Of a stretch of 64,000 bases of DNA, positions 36,670 through 46,249 are shown piece after piece (the stretch's first letter is position 1; each line of letters starts with the position of its first letter). Source of the stretch: Rhodococcus pyridinivorans. Lineage in GTDB: Bacteria > Actinomycetota > Actinomycetes > Mycobacteriales > Mycobacteriaceae. The stretch spans positions 3,224,001 to 3,288,000 of the forward strand of contig NZ_FNRX01000002.1 of NCBI RefSeq assembly GCF_900105195.1, given 5' to 3'. The position numbers and the translations under genes were made by a program. The notes under the pieces were generated by a model. That model was not told the origin of the DNA. It worked only from the letters and a program-made list of their open reading frames with translations, and did no database searches.

Positions 36670-38229
36670 ATGCGCAGATCGGGAGTGATCGCCGCGATGT
36701 TGATCACGGTTGCCGCGGCGTCGACCGCGTGCGGAGCAGGACCGTCGATACGTCCCGACGTCGCCGTGGTGCGCGACGATCCCGGTGTCGCCGTCGACGG
36801 GACCCCGCAGGACGAGACCGAGGTACCCGAACTTCCGGTGCCGTCGGCCGAACCGGCGTGGCGGAACTGCACGGACGAGACGCTCTCCTCGTTCGACGCA
36901 CCGCCGGGTGCCCAGGGCCTCGTTCTCGAGTGCGCGGAGGTCGTCGCCCCGATCGATGCGGCCGGCACCGTGACGGGCACCTTCCCGCTGGCAGTCATGC
37001 GCGCACGACTGCCCGACACCCCCACCGACGTGGCGCCGCTGGTTCTCACGACCGGCGCCGACGTCGCGTCGACGCGCGCACTGACCGCCATGGCGACCGG
37101 CGCGATGTCGGGTGCACTGGCGATGCGTCCGATCGTCGCGGTGGATCGGCGCGGGATCGGCAACTCGCTCGCGATCGACTGCATCTTTCCTGCTGATCGT
37201 CGCGGTCTCGGCGATCTCGGACAATTCGGCCGCACCGGCGATGCACCCGAACGCGTCGCCGATCTGGGTCGTCAGGCGACCGTCTCGTGCACCGACTACC
37301 TGCAGCCGCAGCAGCTGATGTTCGGCGCATCACACGCCGCCGACGACATCGAACGCCTCCGGCAGGCATGGGGCGTGGACCGGATCGGTCTCCTCGGGGT
37401 GGGGAACGGTGCGACGGTCGCGCTCGCCTACGCCGCCGCCTATCCGGGCGCGGTCGGCCGTCTCGTCCTCGACTCCCCCGCCGCGGCCACCGCCGACGCC
37501 GAACTCATGGCCGAGTCGCAGGCCCGCGGCGCGGAGGCCGCCGTCGATGCCTTCGCCCGGCAGTGCACCGCCCTCGACTGCGCCCTGGGCGACGATCCGC
37601 GCGCGGCGATCGAGGATCTGCACGAGCAGGCCACCGAGGGTGAACTCGCGCCGGTCTCGGCCAATTCTTTCCTCACGGCGCTGACGGGTGTCCTCGGCAC
37701 GCCGCGCGCCGATCTGCAGGCCCGCGTCCGTGAGGTGGCGGACGTCCTCGCAGCCGCGCAGGACGGCGATGTCATGCCGCTCATCGAACTGGTCGGTGTG
37801 GCCGAGGAGAGGCTCTCGACGGACGGTCAGTTCGTCGCCCGGTGCAGCGACGGACAGCGCTGGCCGACCCCGACCCACGCGGGCGATCTCGCCCGGAGTT
37901 GGTCCACCCTCTATCCGCTGTACGGCGCGGATCTGGCGACGGGCCTGACGGCATGTGCGGCGTGGCCGAGCCTGCCTCCCCCGCCGCTGCCGGCGGCGCT
38001 CGACGTGCCCGTGCTCGTCTCCTCGGGGGCCGCGGACCCGGTCGTGGGCAATGCCGGCGTGGAGTCGGTGACCGGTGTGCTCACCGCAGGCGGTATCGCC
38101 TGGGCGTCACTGTCGTGGCAGGGTGCCGGTTACTCGGCGGTCCTGCACTCGGGATGCGTGCAGGCCCGGGTGGAGACCTATCTGTCCGACGGAGAACTTC
38201 CACCCAACGGGAGCCTGTGCCCCGCGTGA
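36670..38229 (+). CDS. Secreted alpha/beta-hydrolase-like protein lacking nucleophile Ser
   Basis: A 519-residue exported protein with a signal sequence ending AASTAC (Cys21, probable lipidation). It has the layout of actinobacterial tripeptidyl-aminopeptidase/CaeA-type alpha/beta hydrolases: VVAVDRRGIGNS, the nucleophile-elbow region LLGVGNGATVALAYAAAYPGAVGRLVLDSP, and a C-terminal PVLVSSGAADPVVG and YSAVLHSGC. In the elbow the usual GxSxG is G243-V-G245-N-G247, so glycine replaces the serine. It is likely inactive as a serine hydrolase or uses another residue. By position it equals Rv2672, upstream of aftC. Confidence 0.75.
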   Translation: MRRSGVIAAMLITVAAASTACGAGPSIRPDVAVVRDDPGVAVDGTPQDETEVPELPVPSAEPAWRNCTDETLSSFDAPPGAQGLVLECAEVVAPIDAAGTVTGTFPLAVMRARLPDTPTDVAPLVLTTGADVASTRALTAMATGAMSGALAMRPIVAVDRRGIGNSLAIDCIFPADRRGLGDLGQFGRTGDAPERVADLGRQATVSCTDYLQPQQLMFGASHAADDIERLRQAWGVDRIGLLGVGNGATVALAYAAAYPGAVGRLVLDSPAAATADAELMAESQARGAEAAVDAFARQCTALDCALGDDPRAAIEDLHEQATEGELAPVSANSFLTALTGVLGTPRADLQARVREVADVLAAAQDGDVMPLIELVGVAEERLSTDGQFVARCSDGQRWPTPTHAGDLARSWSTLYPLYGADLATGLTACAAWPSLPPPPLPAALDVPVLVSSGAADPVVGNAGVESVTGVLTAGGIAWASLSWQGAGYSAVLHSGCVQARVETYLSDGELPPNGSLCPA

Positions 38230-38277
38230 CGTTCCCCGGTCGGAGGCAGGGCGTGTGCACGGGTCCGCAGGCCCGCG

Positions 38278-39528
38278 GTGTACCGTGCCGTAGTGTTCCT
38301 CAGAAGTCTCGAACCCCGGACCGCACGCACGACCGCCGAGGTGGTCAAGGCTGTGGTGTGGCCCCTTGCCATACTGACGGTTCTGCACCGGGTCGTAATC
38401 AAAGCGGTCAACGGGTTCCGGACGGACGACTTCACCCCGGTCTACAACGCCGCGCTGGCCTTCCTCAACCGCCGGCCGGTGTACACCGCCGAGTTCCAGT
38501 GGGTCGATCCCCACTACCTCTATCCGCCTTCCGGCACGTTGTTGATCGCCCCGATCGCGGTGATCGACCCCGAGCGGTCGCGGTGGTTGTTCATCCTCGC
38601 CAATGCGATCGCGATCCTCGTCGCGCTCTACCTGTTGCTGCGCATGTTCGGTCTGCGACTCGATTCGCCGATCGCGCCGGTGCTGGTCTTCGCCGCGTTC
38701 GCGTCCGAGACGGTGACGAACACGCTCGTCTTCACGAACATCAACGGTCTCGTCCTGCTCGGCGAGATCGCGTTCCTGACGCTGCTGCTCAAACGACGTG
38801 ATCTGTGGGCGGGGGCTGCGCTCGGCCTGACCTTCGCCGTCAAACCGATCCTCGCTCCCCTGCTGTTGCTCCCGCTCGTGCGCGGACAGTGGAAGGTCTT
38901 CATCACCGCCGCGGGTGTCCCGATCGCGCTGACGATCATCGCGTGGCCCCTGTCGGTCGACGCGTGGCAGTTCGTCGAGCACACCGTGCCGTACCTGCTC
39001 GAGTCCCGCGACTACTTCAACAGCGCGATCGTCGGCAACGGCATGTACTACGGGCTCCCGGCCTGGCTGATCTTCGGTCTGCGGGCGGTGCTCGCGGTGA
39101 TGGTCGCGGTGTCGGTGTGGTTGCTCTACCGCTACTGCCGCCACGACGAGGTGTTCTTCGTGTGCACCGCCGGCGGTGTGTTGCTCGCGGCTTCGTTCCT
39201 GCTCGGATCGCTCGGCCAGATGTACTACTCGATGATGCTGTTCCCTCTGCTGATGACGGTGCTGCTGCCGAACTCCGTGATGCGGAACTGGCCCGCCTGG
39301 CTCGCCGTCTACGGCTTCCTGAGCTACGACTCGTGGCTGTCGAACCGGTGGGTGGAGGCCGGGCGCGCGGCGGAGTACATGAAGACAACCTTCGGCTGGT
39401 CGCTGCTGCTCATCGTCGTCTTCGCCGTCCTGCTCGACCGTTACCTCGTCGCGAAGCGCGAAGGGCGCCTGGCGGACGGCATCGAACCGTCGCACCTGCT
39501 CGAGGAGAAGCAGCCCGCACGGACGTGA
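38278..39528 (+). CDS. aftC: Alpha-(1->3)-arabinofuranosyltransferase AftC
   Basis: A 416-residue GT-C type membrane glycosyltransferase with about ten helices. The first loop carries TDDFTPVYNAALAFL (D50, D51, the expected acidic pair), followed by DPHYLYPPSGTLL, TNTLVFTNINGLVLL and MMLFPLLMTVLLPNSVMRNWPAW, phrases I recall as nearly unchanged in M. tuberculosis AftC (Rv2673). It branches the arabinan of arabinogalactan and LAM from decaprenyl-phosphoryl arabinose. Start: GTG 38278 (MYRAVV), 48 nt after the lipoprotein gene. Its presence marks an arabinogalactan cell wall. Confidence 0.93.
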   Translation: MYRAVVFLRSLEPRTARTTAEVVKAVVWPLAILTVLHRVVIKAVNGFRTDDFTPVYNAALAFLNRRPVYTAEFQWVDPHYLYPPSGTLLIAPIAVIDPERSRWLFILANAIAILVALYLLLRMFGLRLDSPIAPVLVFAAFASETVTNTLVFTNINGLVLLGEIAFLTLLLKRRDLWAGAALGLTFAVKPILAPLLLLPLVRGQWKVFITAAGVPIALTIIAWPLSVDAWQFVEHTVPYLLESRDYFNSAIVGNGMYYGLPAWLIFGLRAVLAVMVAVSVWLLYRYCRHDEVFFVCTAGGVLLAASFLLGSLGQMYYSMMLFPLLMTVLLPNSVMRNWPAWLAVYGFLSYDSWLSNRWVEAGRAAEYMKTTFGWSLLLIVVFAVLLDRYLVAKREGRLADGIEPSHLLEEKQPART

Positions 39529-39584
39529 TCGTCCGTGCCGGTGCAGACGTGACGCGCGCGCCGAGCGCGGTTAGCGTGGAGATC

Positions 39585-40013
39585 ATGACGTCTGCTCCTC
39601 GATCCGAACCCGCACCCAAGGTCGTCCACACCGACGAGGAATGGCGCGCGAAGCTCACTCCCGCCGAATTCGCCGTGTTGCGTCAGGCCGGCACCGAGCG
39701 TCCCTTCGTCGGCGAGTACACCGACACCGAGACCGCGGGCATCTACGAATGCCGCGCGTGCGGTGCCGAACTGTTCCGCAGCACCGAGAAGTTCCACTCC
39801 CACTGCGGGTGGCCGTCGTTCTTCGACCCCGCCGACTCCGACGCCGTGATCCTGCGCGAGGACAACTCGCTGGGCATGCGGCGCATCGAGGTGGTGTGCG
39901 CGACGTGCCACAGCCATCTCGGGCACGTCTTCGAGGGCGAGGGTTACCCGACGCCCACCGACAAGCGGTACTGCATCAACTCGATCTCCCTGCGCCTGGT
40001 TCGGTCGGAGTGA
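39585..40013 (+). CDS. msrB: Peptide methionine-R-sulfoxide reductase MsrB
   Basis: A 142-residue MsrB. Zinc-binding CxxC pairs are CRAC and CATC, the fold signature is HSHCGWPSFFDP and SHLGHVFEGEG, and the catalytic Cys is in RYCINSISLRL. It reduces R-methionine sulfoxide in proteins. Start: ATG 39585 after gtggagatc. Its 3' end overlaps the convergent HAD gene by 38 nt. It follows aftC as in M. tuberculosis. Confidence 0.96.
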   Translation: MTSAPRSEPAPKVVHTDEEWRAKLTPAEFAVLRQAGTERPFVGEYTDTETAGIYECRACGAELFRSTEKFHSHCGWPSFFDPADSDAVILREDNSLGMRRIEVVCATCHSHLGHVFEGEGYPTPTDKRYCINSISLRLVRSE

Positions 40014-40701
40014 TCCCGGCCGCGGCCAGCGCGGTCCACAGTGCGTCGTGCCGCTCGGTGGTCGGTGTCGGTTCGACGAGTTCGAACGCGCATCCGATCG
40101 ACCGGGCGGCACCGTCCGCCTTCTCGCTGTCGCCGATCATCAGCGTCCGTCGCGGGTCGACACCGAGTCTGTCGACGGCGTGGCGGAAGATCTCCGGTTC
40201 GGGCTTGACGGCGCCCACCTCGAAGGACAGCGCGAACACCGACACGAGGTCGTCGATACCGAGCCGCGCGAAGGCCGGCCGCAGGTCGAAGGCGATGTTG
40301 CTCACCACGCCGACGGCGATCCCGTCTCCAGCGAGCGCCTCGATGACGGGGACGGTGTCGGGATAGACGGTCCAGCAGTCGGGGTCGGTCACCTTCTCGT
40401 AGAGCGCCTGTGCCTGTTCGGGATCGGCCACGCCCGATCTGCGCAGCACCGTCAGGTAGGCCTCGCGGTGCCAGCGCGGTTCGCGGTCGCGGTTGGTCCA
40501 CGCGTGGTGCTCGTCGGCGTCCATCTCGACGGGCTGCCCGACGGGTTGCGTCAGCCGCCGCATGAGTTCGGCCTGCCGGTGCACGTCGAAGGGTCTGCCC
40601 TCGTGGTCGGTGACGTCCGCGAGCCAGCTCTCGTCCTCCTCGAGCCGGAACAGGGTGCCGGAGAAGTCGAACAGGACGGCATCGAAGGGGGTCTCGGCCA
40701 T
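39976..40701 (-). CDS. HAD superfamily hydrolase
   Basis: A 241-residue HAD-like protein with a helical cap. Motif I is FDFSGTLF, where the usual second Asp (DxD) is Ser; motif II region GVVSN; motif III K in GAVKPEPEIF; motif IV MIGDSEKAD. Loss of the +2 aspartate is found in dehalogenase-like and some phosphonatase-like members, so simple phosphatase activity is uncertain. The 3' end overlaps msrB by 38 nt on the opposite strand. Confidence 0.82.
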   Translation of the reverse strand: MAETPFDAVLFDFSGTLFRLEEDESWLADVTDHEGRPFDVHRQAELMRRLTQPVGQPVEMDADEHHAWTNRDREPRWHREAYLTVLRRSGVADPEQAQALYEKVTDPDCWTVYPDTVPVIEALAGDGIAVGVVSNIAFDLRPAFARLGIDDLVSVFALSFEVGAVKPEPEIFRHAVDRLGVDPRRTLMIGDSEKADGAARSIGCAFELVEPTPTTERHDALWTALAAAGITPTEPGAGRSS

Positions 40702-40866
40702 GTCCCGAGGCTAACGGCTGAGCGACAGTGGCAGGTCGGCTCGGCTAGATCTCCTCGAGCAGTCGCATCGCCGCCATCGCGGCGGGCCGGCCGCTCGCAG
40801 GGAATGTCCCGATGCGGACCGAGTCATGTGGCGCGAGGCTACCGACCGAGGGGCCGGCTTGCCACA

Positions 40867-41844
40867 ATGTCTCGCATGGCTGAGACGGGTACGAGAATCC
40901 GGCGACACACGAAGCTGTCCGTCGTCGGCGCCGGGAGCGTCGGTACCGCGGTGGCGTATGCATGTCTACTCAGGGGTTCGGCAGACGCGATCGCGCTGTT
41001 CGACACGAACTCCGCGAAGGTGCGCGCGGAGGTCCTGGACCTGAACCACGGCACGCAGTTCGCGCCGTCGTGCCGGATCGAGGGCAGCGACGACATCGCG
41101 GTCACCGCCGGTTCCGATCTGATCGTCGTGACCGCGGGGGCCAAGCAGCATCCCGGCCAGTCACGTCTGGATCTCGCGGCGGCGAACGTCGCCCTGACAC
41201 GGGACCTGACTCCCGGCCTGCTGTCCGTCTCCCCCGATGCAGTGATCGTCTTCGTCAGTAATCCGGTCGACATCGTCACCCGCGCCGCGATCGCGGCGAC
41301 CGGCGTCTCGGACGGCCGGATCTTCGGGTCGGGCACGGTGCTCGATTCCGGCCGGCTGCGGTATCTGCTCGCCCACCGCGCCGACGTCGCGGTCGAGAAC
41401 GTTCACGCGTTCGTCGTGGGGGAACACGGCGACTCGGAGGTCGCCCTGTGGTCGAGTGCGACGATCGGCGGCGTGCCGGTGGAGTCCTTCGCCGTCGACG
41501 GACGACCCGTCTTCGGACCGGACACCCGCGCCGAACTCTTCGAGGAGGTCGTGCGCAGCGCCTACGAGATCATCCGCGGCAAGGGCGCCACGAATCTCGC
41601 GATCGGACTGTCGAGTGCCCGCATCGTGGAGGCCGTGCTGCGGAACCAGCGCCGGGTGCTCGCGGTGTCGACGCTGCAAACCGGGCGGCACGGCCTGCAG
41701 GACGTCTGCCTCTCGCTTCCCACCGTCGTCGACGCGCGCGGCGCGCACACCGTGCTCGATGTGCCGTTGTCGTCGGAGGAGGAAGCGGGGCTGGCCGCCT
41801 CCGCGGCCACCCTGCGTGAGGTCCAGTCGTCACTCGGCCTGTGA
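40867..41844 (+). CDS. ldh: L-lactate dehydrogenase
   Basis: A 325-residue NAD-dependent L-lactate dehydrogenase. The Rossmann loop is VVGAGSVGTAVAYA (21-26 GAGSVG), NAD pocket Asp in LFDTN, substrate-side AKQHPGQSRLDL, FVSNPVDIVT, and the catalytic His187 in VGEHGDSE. The GAKQ-x-PG-x-SR pattern separates lactate from malate dehydrogenase. It interconverts pyruvate and L-lactate. ATG 40867 is used; ATG 40876 is possible. It stands alone between the HAD and bisC genes and has no counterpart at this place in M. tuberculosis as I recall. Confidence 0.93.
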   Translation: MSRMAETGTRIRRHTKLSVVGAGSVGTAVAYACLLRGSADAIALFDTNSAKVRAEVLDLNHGTQFAPSCRIEGSDDIAVTAGSDLIVVTAGAKQHPGQSRLDLAAANVALTRDLTPGLLSVSPDAVIVFVSNPVDIVTRAAIAATGVSDGRIFGSGTVLDSGRLRYLLAHRADVAVENVHAFVVGEHGDSEVALWSSATIGGVPVESFAVDGRPVFGPDTRAELFEEVVRSAYEIIRGKGATNLAIGLSSARIVEAVLRNQRRVLAVSTLQTGRHGLQDVCLSLPTVVDARGAHTVLDVPLSSEEEAGLAASAATLREVQSSLGL

Positions 41845-41848
41845 CCGC

Positions 41849-44188
41849 TCAGCGCTGCCGGACGACCGGCGGATCGTAGGCCCGGATGGGCGGCAACTCG
41901 CCGTCGAACCGCTCGACGTCGACGAGCACGTGCTGCCCCGTGCATCCGTGGGACAGCGACGACGTGCCGACGTCGGGGGTGAGCACGTTCGCGTTCCCGT
42001 GCACGCACATCGATCCGGGATCGGACGGATCCAGCGGGTCGTACCAGGCTCCCGTCGCGAGCTGGACGACGTTCGGCAGCAGACCGTCGTCGAGGACCAC
42101 CCCGGCGAGGCACGAACCACGATCGTTGAAGACGCGGACGATGTCGCCGGCTTCCAGACCTCGCGCGACAGCGTCGTCGGGACGCATCCGGATCGGTTCA
42201 CGGCCACGGATCTTCGACGCCTGGCTCACCGGGCCGTGATCGAGCTGCCCGTGCAGGCGCGTGGCCGGCTGATTGGCGATCAGGTGCAGTGGGAACCGTT
42301 CGACCCGCGGGGAGCCGAGCCATTCGTCGGGTTCGTACCAGGTGGGGTGCCCGGCGCAGTCGTCGTAGCCGAACGAGTCGATATCGGCGGAGAAGATCTC
42401 GAGCAGTCCGCTGGGAGTCCGCAGCGGGTTCGCCGCGGGATCGGACCGGAAGTCCTCGAAGAGGGTCAGATCGTCCTCGGTCCGCATCCGGACCGGTCCG
42501 CCGTACCAGAAGTCGTCGAAGGGCGGCGGGTCCTCGGTGCGCCGGTCGTCGGCGAGGACGAAACCGCGCCACTGCTCGTAGAGGTGTTCGAGCCACTCCC
42601 GGGAGGTCCGGCCCTCGGTGAACTGCTCGCCGAAGCCGAGGCGGTGGGCGAGAGCGGTGCAGGTGTCGTAGTCGTCGCGGGCGTCGGCGAAGCGTGGGAC
42701 GGCAGCCTGCATCGCGACGAGCAGCGGATCGTTGCGCGTGCACGTCAGGTCGTCGCGCTCGAGCGCCGTGGTCGACGGCACGACGATGTCGGCGTGCTTG
42801 GCCATCGGCGTCCAGTACGGGTCGTGGACGACGATCGTGTCGGGCCGCTGCAGGGCGCGGCGGAGCCGGCCGATGTCCTGGTGGTGGTGGAAGGGATTGC
42901 CACCCGCCCAGTACACGAGCCGGATGTCCGGGAAGGTCAGGCGACGGCCGTCGTAGTCGAACTGCTCCCCCGGTCGCAACAGCAGGTCGGAGATCGCGGC
43001 GACGGGGATGAAGTCCTCGACGTCGTTGTTGCCCTGGAACAGGGTGGGCAGCGGATACGGGACGGGCGCGAGACCGGGTTCGTTCATCGAACCGTAGCCG
43101 TGGCCGAAACCGCCCCCGGGAACGCCGAGTTGGCCGAGCATCGCGGCGAGGGTCACGCCCGCCCAGGGCGCCTGCTCGCCGTGCCGCACGCGTTGCAGCG
43201 ACCATGTGACCGACACCAGGGTGCGGCCACGGGCCATGCGTCGCGCGAGGTCGACGAGGGTTCCGGCCGGGATGCCCGACAGTCCGGCGGCCCACTCGGG
43301 GGTCTTCGGGACGCCGTCGGTGCGGCCGAGCAGGTACTCCTCGAAGCGGTCGTAACCGGTGCAGTAGCGGTCGAGGAACTCACGGTCGGCCAGACCCTCG
43401 GTGGCCAGGACATAACCGAGGGCGAGCATGATCGCGACGTCGGTGCCCGGCCGGGGCGCGAGCCACTCGTGCTCACCGTGCACGTCGCTGCGGATCGGGC
43501 TGAACGAGACGATCCGTCCGCCGCGGGCCCGCATCCGGTCGAGGGCGTCGCGGGTGGGGTGATCGCTCGTGCCGCCGTCGTTGACGGCGGTGTTCTTCAG
43601 CGGGATCCCGCCGAAGCACACCATCAGATCGGTCTCGCGGGCGATGACCTCCCAGGAGGTCGAGCGCGCGAACAGTTTCCAGTGGGTGCCTACGACGTGC
43701 GGCATGATCACGCCGGTCGCGCCGAGCGAGTAGGAGTGCACCGAGCGGGTGTAGCCGCCGAACATCTTCAGGAAGCGGTGCACCTGGCTCTGTGCGTGGT
43801 GGAACCGGCCCGGGGCGGACCAGCCGTAGGAGCCGCCGAAGATCGCCCGGTTGCCGTGCCGGTCCTTTACGCGCTGCAGGTCGCCCGCGAGGATCTCGGT
43901 GAGTTCGTCCCACGAGACCGCGACGTACTCGTCGTCGCCGCGTCGTGTGCTCGGTCCCGGTCCGTTCTCGAGCCAGCCGCGCCGGACGGCCGGACCGGCG
44001 ATGCGAGCACGGTGCCGCACCGATCCGGGGATGTTCCCCAGGATCGGTGAGGGGTCGCGGTCCCCGGCGTAGGGCCGCACGGCGACGACCTCGCCGTCGC
44101 GTGCCTGCGCCGAGAACATCCCCCAGTGCGCCATCTGGGAGAACAGACGACCTTCTCCCTCGGGTGGCACCGCGCTCGTCGAGGTCAC
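41849..44188 (-). CDS. bisC: Molybdopterin oxidoreductase, biotin/TMAO sulfoxide reductase type
   Basis: A 779-residue molybdenum enzyme of the DMSO reductase family. It lacks the N-terminal iron-sulfur cysteine motif and any Tat signal, and has GGSYGWSAPGRFHHAQ with Ser124 as probable Mo ligand, as in BisC, TorA and DorA. Later sections include WSLQRVRHGEQAPWAGV and the cofactor-binding C-terminus ANQPATRLHGQLDHG. Cytoplasmic location favours BisC, which reduces biotin sulfoxide and, in E. coli, methionine-S-sulfoxide. The GTG at 44188 lies one nt after the hemQ stop, so it is the last gene of a heme operon. Confidence 0.85.
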   Translation of the reverse strand: MTSTSAVPPEGEGRLFSQMAHWGMFSAQARDGEVVAVRPYAGDRDPSPILGNIPGSVRHRARIAGPAVRRGWLENGPGPSTRRGDDEYVAVSWDELTEILAGDLQRVKDRHGNRAIFGGSYGWSAPGRFHHAQSQVHRFLKMFGGYTRSVHSYSLGATGVIMPHVVGTHWKLFARSTSWEVIARETDLMVCFGGIPLKNTAVNDGGTSDHPTRDALDRMRARGGRIVSFSPIRSDVHGEHEWLAPRPGTDVAIMLALGYVLATEGLADREFLDRYCTGYDRFEEYLLGRTDGVPKTPEWAAGLSGIPAGTLVDLARRMARGRTLVSVTWSLQRVRHGEQAPWAGVTLAAMLGQLGVPGGGFGHGYGSMNEPGLAPVPYPLPTLFQGNNDVEDFIPVAAISDLLLRPGEQFDYDGRRLTFPDIRLVYWAGGNPFHHHQDIGRLRRALQRPDTIVVHDPYWTPMAKHADIVVPSTTALERDDLTCTRNDPLLVAMQAAVPRFADARDDYDTCTALAHRLGFGEQFTEGRTSREWLEHLYEQWRGFVLADDRRTEDPPPFDDFWYGGPVRMRTEDDLTLFEDFRSDPAANPLRTPSGLLEIFSADIDSFGYDDCAGHPTWYEPDEWLGSPRVERFPLHLIANQPATRLHGQLDHGPVSQASKIRGREPIRMRPDDAVARGLEAGDIVRVFNDRGSCLAGVVLDDGLLPNVVQLATGAWYDPLDPSDPGSMCVHGNANVLTPDVGTSSLSHGCTGQHVLVDVERFDGELPPIRAYDPPVVRQR

Positions 44189-44189
44189 G

Positions 44190-44885
44190 TCAGGGCAGCG
44201 ACGCGACGAGGGCTTCGACGTCGACCCGCGGTCCGGTGAAGAAGGGGGTCTCCTCCCGGACGTGCAGGCGCGCGTCGGTGGCACGCAGGTCGCGCATGAG
44301 ATCGACGATGCGGTGCAGTTCCGGCGCCTCGAAGGCGAGGATCCACTCGTAGTCACCGAGCGCGAAGGCCGGAACGGTGTTGGCGCGGACATCGGGGTAG
44401 CCGCGGGCCGCCATGCCGTGGTCGGCGAGCATCTTGCGACGCTGCTCGTCGGGCAGGAGGTACCACTCGTAGGACCGCACGAAGGGGTACACGCACACGT
44501 AGTTGCCCGGCTCCTCCCCCGCGATGAAGGCGGGCAGGTGGCTCTTGTTGAACTCCGCGGGTCGGTGCAGTGCGGTGTTCGACCAGACCGGGGTGCTCGC
44601 GCGGCCGAGGATCGTGGTGCGCCGGAAGTCGGCGTACAGCTTCTGCAGATCCTCGATGTGCTCGGCGTGCGTCCAGATCATGAAATCGGCGTCCGCGCGG
44701 GTGCCGGCCACATCGTAGATACCGCGCACGATCACGTCGGTGTCGTCGAAGCGGGCGAAGAACGCTTTCGCGTCCTCGATCGCCGCGGCGCGGTCGTCGC
44801 CGAGGACGCCGGGCCGGACCTGGAAGACCGACCACATCGTGTAACGGAGAGTGGAATTGAGCTTGTCGTAGTCGAGACGTGCCAT
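44190..44885 (-). CDS. hemQ: Coproheme decarboxylase HemQ (chlorite dismutase fold)
   Basis: A 231-residue Hem[64 protein letters not shown] (proximal His), and [23 protein letters not shown]. It decarboxylates coproheme III to heme b with peroxide in the coproporphyrin-dependent pathway. ATG 44885 is chosen because GGAAGG lies 9 nt upstream and the mycobacterial orthologue begins MARLDYD; an ATG at 44894 overlaps the hemY stop. Follows hemY and precedes bisC. Confidence 0.95.
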   Translation of the reverse strand: MARLDYDKLNSTLRYTMWSVFQVRPGVLGDDRAAAIEDAKAFFARFDDTDVIVRGIYDVAGTRADADFMIWTHAEHIEDLQKLYADFRRTTILGRASTPVWSNTALHRPAEFNKSHLPAFIAGEEPGNYVCVYPFVRSYEWYLLPDEQRRKMLADHGMAARGYPDVRANTVPAFALGDYEWILAFEAPELHRIVDLMRDLRATDARLHVREETPFFTGPRVDVEALVASLP

Positions 44886-44890
44886 GACGT

Positions 44891-46249
44891 TCATCCTTCC
44901 ATTCGTGCAGTCAGGCGTGCGGCTGCAGCCGTGCCTGTTGCGACACATGCGGGTACACCCACACCGTGCAGCATCGCGCCGGCGACCTCGAGTCCGTCGA
45001 TCCCTGCGATCTCGGCCTCGAAGGCGGCGACGATCTCGCCGTGGTGTTCGCGGTACTGCGGCAGCCCGCCGTGCCACCGCTGCACGAAGGCGGCCACCGG
45101 TTCGGCGTCGACTCCGGTGACGGTCGCGAGATCCGCGCGGGCCAGCGCAATCAGGTCGGCCTCGGACGCGTCGACGAGCGCGTCGTCGCCGAACCGTCCG
45201 AACGACGCGCGCGCGAGTGCGACGGGACGTTCGGCGAGGTGCGGCCACTTGCGGCTCGACAGCGTGAAGGCCTTCGCCGACAGTTCCTCCCCCGTCGCGA
45301 CGAGGATCCCGGAGTTCTGCGGCAGGCCGGCGTCGTGCGGCAACGCGAGCGCGACCACCACCGACGAGGCGAGCGGGATCTGCGCGACGCACTGCGCGGC
45401 GGATCGGACACTGTCGGAGAGCAGCCGGGCGGCGTCCGGGGCGGGCACGGCGAGCACCACACCGTCGACCTCGCCGAGCGGATCGACCGACCACCGGCCA
45501 CCGCTGCGCTTCAGTCCGGATGCGGCTGTGCCGTAGAGGAACTCGGCGTCGGCCTCACGGACGAGGGCTTGGATCAGCACGCCGTAGCCCTCGCGCAGCG
45601 TCCCGAAGACCGGGGCGTCCGACTTCGGGGGCAGAGCGCGGGCGACGGCGTCGCTCAGGCTCGTCGCGCCGGCGTCGAGGGCCGCGGCGAGCGTCGGGAC
45701 GGTGGCACGGACACCCGCGGTGTCGGACAGCCCCGAGTACACCCCACCGAGCAGCGGGTCGACGCTGCGCTGCACCACCTGCTCACCGAAGCGTGATCGG
45801 ACGAGATCCGCGACGGAGACGTCGGAGTCCCGGTCCCAGTGGAACGGCACTGTGGGTTCGGCGGCAATGCGCGCCAGGGTCTCGTCGTCGACGAGACCCT
45901 CCACGGCCTGCGCCGAGGCGGGGATGCCCATGAGCGTGCCCGCCGGCAGCGGATGCAGTCGCGCGTCGGCGTACAGGAGCGGACGGGCAGCCGAGGGGTG
46001 GACGATGTGGGCGCTCAGGCCGAGTTCCTCGACGAGCGCGACCACCTCGGGTCGGCGTGCGATGAACGCCTCGGCGCCGACGTCGACAGGATCACCCGCG
46101 AGCGGGACCGTGCGGAGCTTGCCGCCGAGCCGCGACGATCGCTCGAGCACGACGATGCGGGCGGCGGCGCCGAGCGAACGACGCAGCCGATACGCGGCGA
46201 CGAGCCCGCTGATCCCACCGCCGACGACCGCGACCGTCGGCGGGGTCAC
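44891..46249 (-). CDS. hemY: Coproporphyrinogen III oxidase HemY (HemG-type flavoenzyme)
   Basis: A 452-residue FAD amine-oxidase-fold protein starting [22 protein letters not shown], with [13 protein letters not shown] and the late FAD loop [20 protein letters not shown]. Beside hemQ, it should oxidise coproporphyrinogen III to coproporphyrin III rather than act on protoporphyrinogen. GTG start overlaps the hemE stop (GTGA); its stop overlaps the hemQ region. Part of hemE-hemY-hemQ-bisC. A ferrochelatase gene is not in the window. Confidence 0.94.
   Translation of the reverse strand: MTPPTVAVVGGGISGLVAAYRLRRSLGAAARIVVLERSSRLGGKLRTVPLAGDPVDVGAEAFIARRPEVVALVEELGLSAHIVHPSAARPLLYADARLHPLPAGTLMGIPASAQAVEGLVDDETLARIAAEPTVPFHWDRDSDVSVADLVRSRFGEQVVQRSVDPLLGGVYSGLSDTAGVRATVPTLAAALDAGATSLSDAVARALPPKSDAPVFGTLREGYGVLIQALVREADAEFLYGTAASGLKRSGGRWSVDPLGEVDGVVLAVPAPDAARLLSDSVRSAAQCVAQIPLASSVVVALALPHDAGLPQNSGILVATGEELSAKAFTLSSRKWPHLAERPVALARASFGRFGDDALVDASEADLIALARADLATVTGVDAEPVAAFVQRWHGGLPQYREHHGEIVAAFEAEIAGIDGLEVAGAMLHGVGVPACVATGTAAAARLTARMEG

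Noticed and set aside
39976..40013. 38-nt overlap of msrB and the HAD gene as a sign of misannotation
   Set aside because: Both proteins keep family sequence to their ends, so a real convergent overlap is more likely.
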